This document shows positions 41,903-52,876 of a stretch of DNA of 64,000 nucleotides, one piece after another. Each line of letters starts with the position of its first letter. The stretch's first letter is position 1. A program made the position numbers and the translations under genes. The notes beneath the pieces are model-generated. The model was given only the letters and a program-made list of their open reading frames with translations, searched no databases and had not been told where the DNA came from. The DNA is from Cylicocyclus nassatus. Its lineage: Eukaryota; Nematoda; Chromadorea; Rhabditida; Strongylidae. The DNA lies in assembly GCA_958299035.1 (NCBI GenBank), contig CATQJL010000326.1:1750232-1814231 (forward strand), given 5' to 3'.

Positions 41903-44124
41903 TGCAGTACATGTACACTATCGTTTTTACCAGAATCTCTGTTTGTCCCAATAGTGACTATGCCTCCATTGATCTCTTTTGTTCTGATGCTTATGTCATT
42001 TGTTGTGATATCAAAATGCTTTCAGCGACTCATACATCCTCAAACACGAGTAATGACGAATAAATATTCAAGAACATTCCAGAAGTTCTTCAATCTTATG
42101 CCCTGAAATTTTTGATCAGGCACATGTAATAGTTTCTTGTGTAGCTTAGGTTCCTAATTAACATATCTTCGAAATTAATAGAAGTAACTTATCAGAAGGA
42201 GAGCCTTTTGGTCCTAGCACTAGAACTGTGTGCAATGACCCTTACTTCTCTACACATTTACAACCTCATACCAAGTTTCACAAATTTTCCCATGCTTGGT
42301 CGAAGAGCACTTGCTGGGAATAGTCCGAGTGATCTAATTGTCTTGACTGACTAAGTCCATTAACTCGCCATTAGCGCAGCACTTGCGACTTTAGAGCGCT
42401 CTTATGTGTGGCCACTGATAGCTACGGGCTAGTGCATGTTGTGAATAGCCGAATCGCAGTGGGAAATAATCTACCGCTTGATGCGTATTCAGTTTGGCCC
42501 ACATGTGGCCTTTGTTTTTACGGAAGACCGCGTCTACTCATGCTGGGCTCGGCCTAAACGCCCTTTCTTCTAGCGTTTGACTCAATAAGGTTGGCCAAGG
42601 TTCAATCATAGTTGCCTCTCCATAGTAAGGAGAAGGTAAATTGCGCTGGCAATATTATGTCACGTAAAACCAGCCTTTAACAAAATTCCGATTGCTAACT
42701 GATTGCGGGTCATAAGTGAAGCGAATAACATGTATAACTAAATCACGTACTTTTGTTTTAGGAATATGCCCTTTTGTAGGCCTATTGTTATTTTCTCACG
42801 GATGAATGCTGCTACTATTTAGCTTAGTCCTATACGAAACATGAGTGTTTTTCTTATGAAGTCGTGTCTTTGAGAAATTGTTTTTTGCTTTCTTGAGAGA
42901 GGAAAGCTTTCCATTTTTGAAATGTGTTCGAAAATTGTGCTTACATACGAAAAAAAATTCTAACGATAAGCATGTTTTTCGTTCAACCACTTCTTTCTGG
43001 ATTCAATTGAGCAAAGTAGTAGATCTCTTACATTTTCTGTTTACTTTTTCTAGAAAATGATTGTGGTTCTGTTACAATAACGATTCAGAGATACTAAAGA
43101 GGATTTGTTTCCTTCATAATGTTGCAGCTCTAAGCGGGGATCCAGGCATGTCACGGGTAATTTTTAGCATCGCTTGGGAGGGAGGGGGGACATGAACATC
43201 TGTGTAGGGGCGGTAGGTAAGGGCGAAAGCCGAATTCGGTAGTTTGAGCAATGGATCAACATCTAAAAAAATCTTAAGTTGCTTTTTTGATCAGAATTTT
43301 CAAGAATGGTTGGGCTACACATGCAAATCGTAGTCAGTCTTCCAATACGGACGACGAAAAAGCTCATTATTTTTTTGTGGAGAAAATCTTAGCAGCTGCA
43401 AGATTTGGAATTATCGCATCAAGCTGCGGTCGAATGGCGTCACTTCCAAGAAGATAATGTCGCTTTCTTGTTCCTACCTGGTCAAAAAAGGCGTACCTAT
43501 AAGCTAAACTTTTACACTTTTGTAATAAACACATTTCACAAGCATACTTAATTCAGAGTTTTTCATGCATTTTTCAAAAATAGCCACTAATGATTTTGAA
43601 AAATTTCACCTGTCCTATATAGCATTTTAGTATTTTCGCATTTCTTGCCGTTTCTCTTGAAGATCGCAAACAGTCTGATTAGGCGAATTCAGATGATATC
43701 CATTCGCCCTTTATTCATTCACTGGTAGACAAATCATCGCGAGCCAGGCAATGACCTCACTTACTTGGCTTATTATCAATCCGCATTGTTTGCATATTCT
43801 GCTAATATCTTCTGTATCTGCCTAATCACTCAAATTTCCATGGTTGAAGTCCTATCTTGATTTCGCCTTTTCTCAAGTACTCACCCTTTAGGCCCTCTCG
43901 TGTTCTAGTACAATGTCTACTTCTCTCCGAAGACACTGACTTGAGATCGGCCAAATTAATTGAGAAGCATGATACAAGGAGCACTTGTCACACCACATCC
44001 AAATAAGTCAGTATTTGCTCATCTCGCCCATATAGTTCAGTTGCGTTTGGTTTTCCATAAGTTGAACTCTTCTTACCATTCCGCTGATAGGTGACACCTT
44101 CTGCTTCTGTTCCTGCGTCGCCCC
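41903..44124. other. daf-7 3' flank and intergenic sequence
   Basis: After the daf-7 polyadenylation signal (42059-42064) there is no supported gene. 42350-42620 is more GC-balanced and contains the palindrome TGGCCCACATGTGGCC-like core at about 42496. 43160-43240 is G-rich. Open frames stay under 70 residues. Confidence 0.35.
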
Positions 44125-45727
44125 ATGTTCTACGCATGTCTCGCTACTTCCGTATGTTTTTCTATAGGTATAGGCGGAATTGTCCTTTCATGGATCGACA
44201 TTGAAAGGTACGTAAGGCATAATCGTGGAGAGAGAGAGAGTTTGATACCATTTCGGAAAATAATACCATTTATTCAAGGTGGAATTTCGGACTTTACTTC
44301 GCTCTTCTCTCCGTTGTCGGCACAACAGTATCTGCGGCTTTTTGGATTATATCGCCTTCAGCTTGTGCAAACCCAAGATGGATACAATGGATTATGGACA
44401 GGTACGCAGGACTTTGATGACTTGTTGATTTCGATGCGTTACTGCATAACGCAATAACATAAATTACCTACTTATCACGTTTTCGTGCTTTAATGCGTTA
44501 AGAGTTTGGCGTGAACCTTGTTTGACGTCGTCAGCGTAAATACTTCATCCACCAAGGTACGAAATAATTTTCCAGCAGAAAATGCTCGAAGCAAATTGAG
44601 AAAAATGCCATAAACTCGTAGGCATGTTTGATAAGCACAATTTCACTAGCAGTTATTTATAAACACTCAAGATAATCACCCTGCAAAAATCATCAATCAG
44701 ATTGATTTCTATAAAAAGGTACTTAATCACAAGTATTTTTTTGGTAGATTGCACATTTATGAATTAAGCTTCTTTAAGCTTCTGGAACAACGACAAGATG
44801 GAAGTTCTAAATACAAATCTATTACAATGCTTCTTTATTCAAGCAAACTTATGCAACAAAGGCAGAAGCTTTGAAACAACCTCTTAATCCTACCCTCATA
44901 TGTCAAAACAGCTATGAAGCTGTAAGACGCAATCTTCAGAGCCACTCAAAATGCCACGATGTCTTCGGTAAATTTTCTAGGCTTGTATCACTGATATTAC
45001 AGATATGGATACAAGGCAGAACCATGTCGAAATTGCTTCTCGAGTTTATGCACCAAAGGTAAGAAAGATTACTTTACTGCAGTACTTAGTGTTACTTGGC
45101 TACTGTGTGTTTCTCAAAGATCTTGATATGAACATGAGCAACTCTTCCTGTTTTGACTCTTTTTTGAGATCTTCTTTGAAGGCTAAGACTTAAGGCATAC
45201 CTCACGTGATTCGCCCGAATCGCCACTTTCACGAGACTTGGCAACTTGCCAGATTTCTACAAATTTATCGTATGCGCTTCTCAGGCGCATGTTTGGGTAG
45301 CTTGTTCAAATTGTTGCAAACGGAGCAGTTCTGGCCAAAGGGAGCGCCTTAACGACGAATTACGAAGAGTCCCTGTTGTGCCAAATCGCGCGGCGACCGG
45401 AATCGCGCGAGGTATGCCTTAGGCCTAACGCTTCTTGCTCGTTTGAACATACAAAAACACCACTGAAGCATGCATATGAAAGTCAATTCCAATATCCAAG
45501 TTGTGGTACGAGGAACAGTATAAACATAGACTTTAAGAGAGGCGACGGTTTTGGGATGATGATGAAAGTAGTATCAACACAGCAATTGTTCTGACAAAAC
45601 GCAAAAGGCGATCAAGCAGCTGCCCGATAAAAACGAGAAAGATACGCCTGAACAGAGCTTGGACAGCGCAGGTAGTTCGTTGGCGAAATCACTTGCGATT
45701 ACTGACGCTTCTTACAAGAAAGTTTAG
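44125..45727 (+). CDS. Small membrane protein of unknown family
   Basis: Six exons join with consistent phase: 44125-44207, 44279-44401, 44748-44803, 44866-44967, 45003-45058, 45572-45727 (191 codons, TAG 45725-45727). Two hydrophobic segments lie near residues 4-24 (CLATSVCFSIGIGGIVLSW) and 30-50 (FGLYFALLSVVGTTVSAAFW). They are followed by a polar region with several Cys (LICQNSY, HSKCHDVF) and a Lys/Glu/Ser-rich tail (LPDKNEKDTPEQSLDS... SYKKV). The exon at 44748-44803 rests on a weak GTTCTA donor. The start is only the first ATG of the exon, and a real upstream exon may exist. I do not recognise the family. A TIR element lies in the last intron. Confidence 0.5.
45191..45423. repeat. TIR element sharing GGCATACCTC ends with the 2269-2500 family
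   Basis: Starts TTAAGGCATACCTCACGTGA and ends inverted (CGCGCGAGGTATGCCTTAGG). Only about 22 bp at each end match the palindromic MITE. The interior is different and includes its own small hairpin (ATGCGCTTCTCAGGCGCAT). Located in the last intron of the 44125-45727 gene. Confidence 0.55.
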
Positions 45728-46227
45728 GCTCGTCTCGTCTCCGCATACAAGGAGCGAACTCTCAGTCCAAAGGAAAGACAAAAGCAATGCGACAGTTCTT
45801 CGAATTCATGTTCCCCATCTGCCCACATTCTGTTAGCTGAATCGAGTGGTCAGAATTGTACAGATGTAGAAATTGTATGATTTTATGATGAGTCGCATTT
45901 TGCAGCCTGTTTTGAAAGAAATACGAAACCTCTCCGCATCTGTTTGTTATCACCTTTATATACACCACAGGAACCAGCTAATCATGCTGGCTCGGCGAGC
46001 ACAGATCAAAGAAGCACAACTAATTGAAGAAAGCAAAACTCAAACATGACATTCCTCACAAAAAAACAATAGAAAACAGGTAAGCACTGGGCGTGCCTCC
46101 TTCTCGCGACCTATACACCACTATCTACAGAAACGCAGAACAACAAGAAACAAACTGTATAGTACCCATTTCAAATAAAGTACAAAAACATTGAGCTCGG
46201 CGATAGCACCGGTATATTACGAAGCAC

Positions 46228-47170
46228 CTAGAAAAACATCCGACGTGAGAAATCATTCCAGTGATATGTGGATGATATCGGTTCTTGAGTGATAACTGGC
46301 TGAAAACTCATCTTCATATCACTACAGCAACAATAGTCAGTCACAAATTCGAGAAAAGCTTACCGTATACTTCCGCGCCTCACTCAGAATCGTTTCAGCT
46401 AAGGTATTCGGCATATTTTTTAAGGCCTCTTGCATTTTATCCAGACCATGTTCACCAAATTTTTTGTACATATGCGCAATGAATTTTGGGCTGAAATACT
46501 ATGAAAATGTACCCTGGTTGACTCATTATTAATGCTCGCTCACCTAAAGTGCGCGTTTAAAGCTTCAGCAATTGCGTCAGCTAAAGTTTCCGGTTTCAAT
46601 TTGCAGTCCTCGGAAGGTAGCTCACTCTCCAGATACTGATACAATTCCCGCTGTAGTGATGGAATTTGAAACCGGTGCGAGCAGTGAATGAGAGCAGCCA
46701 AGTTAGTATCTGAAAGGACTTTGAGTCAAAGCGTTTAGCGTCAAACTTTTTGTTCTTTAGGCAGCTACTTAGGGAAAATGAAAATAATTAGCGAATGATG
46801 TGTTGTGTGTACATATAAGCACTGATCAAATGGTAATTTTGTTTTTCAGTCACCTCCAATTCGTTTCTGACGCAAATAATTCGCATCGGGGCAGATATAC
46901 TCTAACATTGCCACAACGTCGGCATAATCCACGTCCTTAATATGCACACATCCTTCGCGAGCTTCCGTGAAGTTTCTATCGAAACAAATCCTGTAATCTG
47001 TGTTCTTTGAACTTGAACGAGATTCATTGAGAATTATGAAGTAGGTTTAGCTCTGACCTGTTAAAGTAGGGGGAGATTTCAGCCATCCAGTGTGCGTTCA
47101 CAAAAAGTGAACCGCCACCAAGAACAACCTCAAACTGCCGAAGAGTTGAGGTTGATGCAAATTCACACAT
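46228..47170 (-). CDS. Small BTB/POZ-domain protein
   Basis: Five exons in transcript order: 47058-47170 (coding part), 46854-46990, 46544-46709, 46364-46490 and 46228-46299 (TAG), giving 204 residues. Residues from about 12 to 110 form a BTB/POZ fold: FEVVLGGGSLFVNAHWMAEI and SPYFNR, then YADVVAMLEYICPD, then NLAALIHCSHRFQIPSLQRE. A short helical tail follows (KKFGEHGLDKMQEAL), without Kelch or MATH repeats. BTB domains dimerise and often bridge to cullin-3. That role here is inference. The start codon lies 5 bases after a strong acceptor (CTCCTTTCCAG at about 47176-47186) with no coding upstream, the usual layout of a trans-spliced nematode gene. Confidence 0.8.
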
Positions 47171-47175
47171 ACAAA

Positions 47176-47186
47176 CTGGAAAGGAG
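47176..47186 (-). promoter_or_regulatory. Probable trans-splice acceptor of the BTB gene
   Basis: Minus-strand CTCCTTTCCAG directly followed by TTTGT and the ATG. The 5-base gap to the start codon is typical for spliced-leader addition. Confidence 0.5.
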
Positions 47187-50100
47187 AAAACTCAGAGGAT
47201 AATTACAGCCGAAAATTTACGAAGAAGGAGAGAATAAGCATTTGTGGATAGACGGGCACTAAAGTAAATTCTTATGGAAGAACAAAATCAAAACGACAAA
47301 AAAATAAGCGATGAACTGACGGCAGATTCAATCATCAACAAATGAATCATCAAGGCACACGCATATGTGCATGCTGGAGTGTAAGAGGCATGCTGACAAA
47401 AACAATAACAGAAGGGAAGTCACCACAAAGAGCCGATCGTTAACAACTACGGCGAGCACATAGCGAAGTTTGCCCATTTTTATTTATTTATTTATTCTGT
47501 ACGCTCTGCGCCGTGTTACAAAAATCAAGAAGGTGTACAGCTGAGATTACGACACTGAAAAGAAAAGAAAGTAAACATACTGTGAAGTCATAGTCAATTC
47601 AGTTCCAGCTTATACTGATAAAAATTCCAAGCACTAAGGTTTTGCTCAAGCAGACTCTACCCGCAATATATAACTCAGTAGAGTTTGTACCCATAGCCCT
47701 CGCTTGCCAGCAAAAACGACCTTTAGAATCCAAACTAATAAATCAATTCAACATGCTATTGGCGATTACTCGAAAACACTAGTAAAGAAGTAAAGCCAAG
47801 GGCACACATGCCATCTGTGGACGCTTTTAGATGTTCAATATTTGGATTGTAGCTGAATTCAAATCGTATTTCTGGTGCACGAAGTTTGGATTTTGGCTCT
47901 GCATGCATAAGCCTGACACATCAGCAATTTTTGGTAAAGCATCAAGTGATTCTGCAGTTTTACCACTTAAACCTTAGTCCTTCTTGGGATAAAGAAAAGA
48001 AAGAAGCCACGAAATTTCAGCTAGACAAAAACCTTCAGTACATGTGAGTTTTATTTAAAAAGTGCATACAATTTGATAAGACACTATATAGTAGTAAATA
48101 ATAATCAATAGAGAAAATCGAAGAAATATTTCTCAGAGGAGGTGTGCAGAAAATCATTTCCGGAATACCCGTGGATACTCAAGATGCCAACAAACTGGTA
48201 TCAGGCCAACATGAAAGTATAAAAATCGTTTATAGGTTTCATAGTGTGAACGTTTAAAGAATATAACCAGGAAAGATAGGGAGCGCATTAAAGAATAGGA
48301 AAAGTTACAATCTAATTGGTTGCCCGTAGTAAGTTAGTATAGCCTTCCAAAAACTCAAAACTGACAAGAGCGCAGAATGAAGCGATCGGAAAAAAGTGCA
48401 CTCTTGCATGGCACCAGTTCATGTCAATGGCAGTCTAACCACCCGTCGATCCGCTCTGGTAAAAGTTGTTTGCCGGAGAGACGGCGAAACGCGTTCGAGA
48501 TGCGAAAACCCGTTCTTGTCAGCTGGCTTCTCATCAACTCTTCCCTCATTCCGCACGCACACGCACATATAGAAAAAGGTTTCAGTAAAATACTCTTCGG
48601 GAAGGTTTACCTCAAGTTTGGTGGAGAAAAGCTGGGAAAAATCGTCCAATTCGTAAGCTAAGGTGACGGAATTGAAGCAACAACTACGTTAACAGACAAA
48701 GTTCGGATGTGATAGGGTGCAGAGATAGCGAACGAGTCGCAACTCAGTGGTATAGAGCTATAGAGCTCGTAGTCTCCAAGCAGACTTCGATGACTGTTAA
48801 AAAAACAAAACATATTATTGAATTCGCAACATTGCCCCCACAAAGCAAATGTTGCGATATAGAGGCATTAAAAACCGGTTCTAAGTAGTGAAATGGCACA
48901 ATCAAGAAGTAAGATAGCTTCTGCTCAAAACTGATAAGGCACAGTCACATGTTTTCAAAACAACGATCTTCAACTTCTTTTCTTCGAAAAATCTGGGCTT
49001 TTCTCTTTCGACAGTGGCGCCGAAGCAAGAACCGAACGACCCTTTAGATCTGAATCGCAACAATTTCATCACTACAAGATGACGGCATGTAAAAAAACCT
49101 GCTCGGAATGCCTGATAAGCAACAGTTTCCGACAGCCGCAAAAGACTTGCTTTTAGGACAGCTGCTCTTTCCACTAGAAAGCAAAGAATTTTGCAGCATA
49201 TAAAACTATAAAAATTACCCATTAACAACACGTGACAAAGTTTCGCTAGGCGTTAATAGAAAAACTACAAAAGTATACGCGTTTCTGAGCGATAACGTTT
49301 CAAATAATTCATTTTGTGATTTTATGATAATATGCAGTCTTTGCGCAGAAAATGTTTAGCCTCACCAGGGAGAGAATATTTTGCTGGGACAAACGTCCTT
49401 ATTGCATGCCGAATTATTTTTACTTAACAACGCCGTTGAAGGTCATCACACTCTCTGCCAAAACAGGATCATCCAAGTAAATTTGTTGGCAAAAGTAGCG
49501 CTAGATCTGAGAGATAAAGACAAGATCTAAAAGTGGGAGGACAGATGTCAGCAGGCGAGAAAATGAGCAATAAAATCTATATATAGCAAAATAACTCATT
49601 TGTGAAAGTATCACGGAAAACAGTTCTGGAATGCCCGAAAATGATATACGCACGAAATATGAAGTTCGCATATTAACCTGTTAAACATGAAGAAAGATTC
49701 ACAGCGAAGGCCAATGAAACTTAGAGCAATGGAGTATGTTAGATCGTAGAAATAATTGACGATACCTAAAGCGGACTAAGATAGACTCAATAAATGCCTA
49801 TTTATAGAGCAACTGCATCACTTGTCTACGTATACTTACACGTCAGCTAAGCAAATAAACAAATTTGTATAGGCTATGTTTTTTCTGACCTTTTCCTGCA
49901 TCAGAACGAAGTTTCATCTCTGAAGTTTAGGTTTTCAAATCCAACTCATGATGGCACCAGCTTATGCTTGCAGTTTACTGCCTCTACATGTTTACTTCGT
50001 CTTCGAGTTGCAGAAAACGGAACTTAATGACCAGCTAGCGTGTATTGCTCCAAAAATTTGTTTGTGCCTTAGTGAAAAGACAGCAAAAAATGGTTAAAAC

Positions 50101-50769
50101 ATCCAGGAATTTCCGATTTACTTTTAGATTGTGTGTAATTAGTGCAAAGCAACATGGCATTGTGCTCATGAACAGCGAGGGAGATGGGATCGATAGCGAG
50201 GGCTTGGCGTGAGGGAAAATGGACGTTGAATCGATGAGCTCAGAAGTGCAGATATTAGCAAAAACATAGGTACTGCGACGTCATTTTACTCTTGCAGCAG
50301 ACGAGAGCAAAGGAATTCGCAAGTTCAATTCAAGGAATTTGCCCACTCCTGGATTTGCACTACAGCAGAATCTGGAGACTGCTGTGGATTGCGGGATGGT
50401 TGCACGACAGCTAATAGCAGCGCCATTTGAGCTCGATGGTTGACCTGACCTGTGTATTTAGAGTCTACTTCAAAGAAGGCTCAGCACCATCAGGGGAGCT
50501 AGAGAAGGCGATCGATACACACATGACAGTTGCTTGTTTGTTTTTAGTCTGGACTTATGTCAAACCTATCCAAGGTATTTTCATTCCAAAGGAGGAACAA
50601 ATAGAGATAAAGAAACTCCAAAGAAGAATTTTTTGTCTCATGCTTTTACGCAAAGTGCGAGGCCGAGAGGAATGGAATGTTACTATCTTTGTCTAGCTGT
50701 TCCTTTCTTTGAGACTGACAAGATTGTGTTTTGCAAAGTGTAGAGTGCGTATCATCTACCAGCACTTGC

Positions 50770-50990
50770 GCGCAGAGCTCGGCACGAGGTGGCTTTCCGA
50801 ACATGGAAAAGATGAAGTCCCCTGAATTTCGCGAAATTTTACGAAGTCCCCATTGACCCTGAATCCTGAACGTAAAAACCCTCAGAAAACGAAATGTCGA
50901 CTAAAAAAGTCGCATTTTTGTGTCTTTTTGGCAACAAAAAACGATATCACATTTGCTTTTTGTCCCAAAAACGATATCCAGCTTGCCTAT
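50770..50990 (+). repeat. Dispersed repeat, copy 1
   Basis: Shares with 56810-57000, in the same order and orientation, GAGCTCGGCACGAG-like start, TACGAAGTCCC, TTGACCCTGAATCCTGAACG, an A-rich stretch, GTCGCATTTTTGTG and GGCAACAAAAAACGA. Both copies are about 200 bp. Class unknown. Confidence 0.55.
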
Positions 50991-51079
50991 AAGCCACCTA
51001 TACCGAGCCCTGCTTGCGCGCCTTTCATCGAAGGCAAATCATGCTCTGATTCTAGCAGCTTCCAAGGATAATTTCATGC

Positions 51080-51430
51080 AGTGGCGGACCGAGGGGCGGA
51101 GGTGGGGGGGGGGGAAGGGGCGCCCCCCCCCCCGCGAGAAGGTCCCGAAATTTTTAGAATTTACTTACGTGGGTTATAAAGATGTGCAAGTAATTTGTTT
51201 ATTTCCGTAAACAATCAAAATAATTTTTAAAATTTTTTAAAAATTCAAATTAGCCTTAGAAAAGATTTTTTTCGGGGATTCCAGATTTTAGGGTTTGGGG
51301 GCCCGCGAAAATTTTGAGAAGCACCCTAAAATTTTTTCGGAGTGCGTGGCTGACGCTATGCACCTTCAATTGAAAAAATTTTTGTCGCGCCCCCCCCCCC
51401 CCCGGTCCGAAATCCTGGGACGGCCACTGA
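51080..51430. repeat. Element with CAGTGGC ends and G/C homopolymer subterminal tracts
   Basis: Left end GCAGTGGCGGACCGAGGGG is followed by a G-run (51103-51119) and a C-run (51122-51132). The right end is a C-run (51390-51403) followed by GGTCCGAAATCCTGGGACGG and CCACTG, the inverse of the left end. Similar G-tracts after TAGACCGAGG at 39000 and a C-tract at 59570-59585 suggest relatives. Confidence 0.45.
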
Positions 51431-52876
51431 ATTCATGAGATAGGTGTATACTGCTGCGCTCGCTGACAGCCTCGTAGGATAAGTTCTGATGGTTACAAGG
51501 ATTCTCATTACGTTGTGGAGTACGTATGTAACGACGAACGTCTTCAGCTAAGATTCTTCTAGCAGATCCACGCATCGGTTGAGGCAATGCAGATTTTTGT
51601 CTGAGGTTAGTGGATTTTGATTACGATTATTATCATGATTAATCACCGTTTGATGCGCATCCCCTAACAGATGTTAATTTTTTGAGAATGTAGTGGAATT
51701 ATTAGATATGTAGTCAGGTAGTCGTAGCCATTCTAGAAATTATAGATAAGTATGAATTGCTGTTTTTTGTGATTATTGTCAGAGCAGCAAGTTAGAAGCT
51801 TCACTTGATGATTTGAGCGGCAAATTTTCCTAATTGGGGTAACACTGTTTTGTGGCATTTTAGAAGGTGAACATGCAGCTTTAGCATAAGCAATTAGCAG
51901 GAACGCCGTTCCTGAGATCATTGAATTTTACATAATAGATAGAGCTAGTTGAGCTGACTGAACAGTCCCAGAACTTCCCTAGATGAAGCCAAAGCCGTGC
52001 CCAAATCGCAGCGAGGTTTTGACATTAATGCAGCTTTCACCAAAGTGTTTGAACGGTGACGAATTGAAGAAAAAATACCTCTCTCTTCAGGAGCCGCAAA
52101 TCGAAAAACTGCTGCTCATCCTGCAGTTTAGATCATCTTTCTGTGATCAGCTAAGCGTCTATATTTATAGGTTCATCTGCCCCCCCCCCCTTTTGAATTC
52201 CTGTTAATGCATGCTATTGAATAAACAAACTGAATTGCGTTTGGTTGTCAGTGATCTATTGCCGTAAACCCCTCCAACTCTATCTTCACTGGTCGAGAAA
52301 CTGCTTAGAATAAGCTAACTACTAATTTGGACTATACATCAACTATCACCAATTTGGCATCCCCTAAAAACCTGACTGTTTCTGTTCCTTTCCGTTTTCA
52401 ATGTAAAAGACATGAAGTTTCATTCGTGTATCTCCACGGCTCATTTACGCTGTGTCATTTATCATAACATGTTATTTGAACTTTATTTCTGTGTATGAAT
52501 TGCGAGAAGAAGCTGATAAAATCAGATTATCAGAGTATTTATTTCAAAATAAGAAAAGCTCAAAATGATAAGATACCTATATGAGATCATACATTACCCG
52601 CTCTCAATATGTAGATAGACATGGCTGTTTCGAAAAAAAAACGAGTAAGACAGCAGGCTACTCAGTGATTTGGGCTAAACAAAGAAGTGCGTTGCAACTG
52701 AGACATTCGAATAGTGAAATATGCTTATCTAAGAAACATAATGACATGGAAGCACACGTTTCGTCCGGCAAGTAAGTAGAAACCAGTCAAATAGATATTG
52801 AAGCAGTGAGTAGCCGTTGGATGGGAGGTTTGTGATCTTGTAATGCACAATAAAAGAAACAATGAAGTAACAAGAA

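Larger units (their letters stand above)
47187..52876. other. Long region without a confirmed gene
   Basis: Mostly AT-rich. Minus-strand 48590-48830 contains coding-like text (YELDDFSQLFSTKLEVNLPE; SLLGDYELYSSIPLS) with possible acceptors, but I could not link it in phase to the BTB gene or to itself. Plus-strand frames at 48377-48661, 50427-50696 and 51983-52207 have no splice partners. Repeats inside are listed separately (50770-50990, 51080-51430). Confidence 0.3.

Noticed and set aside
48377..48661. 94-residue plus-strand open frame
   Set aside because: Overlaps a minus-strand coding-like patch of better quality, and the plus frame has no splice partners or recognised domain.
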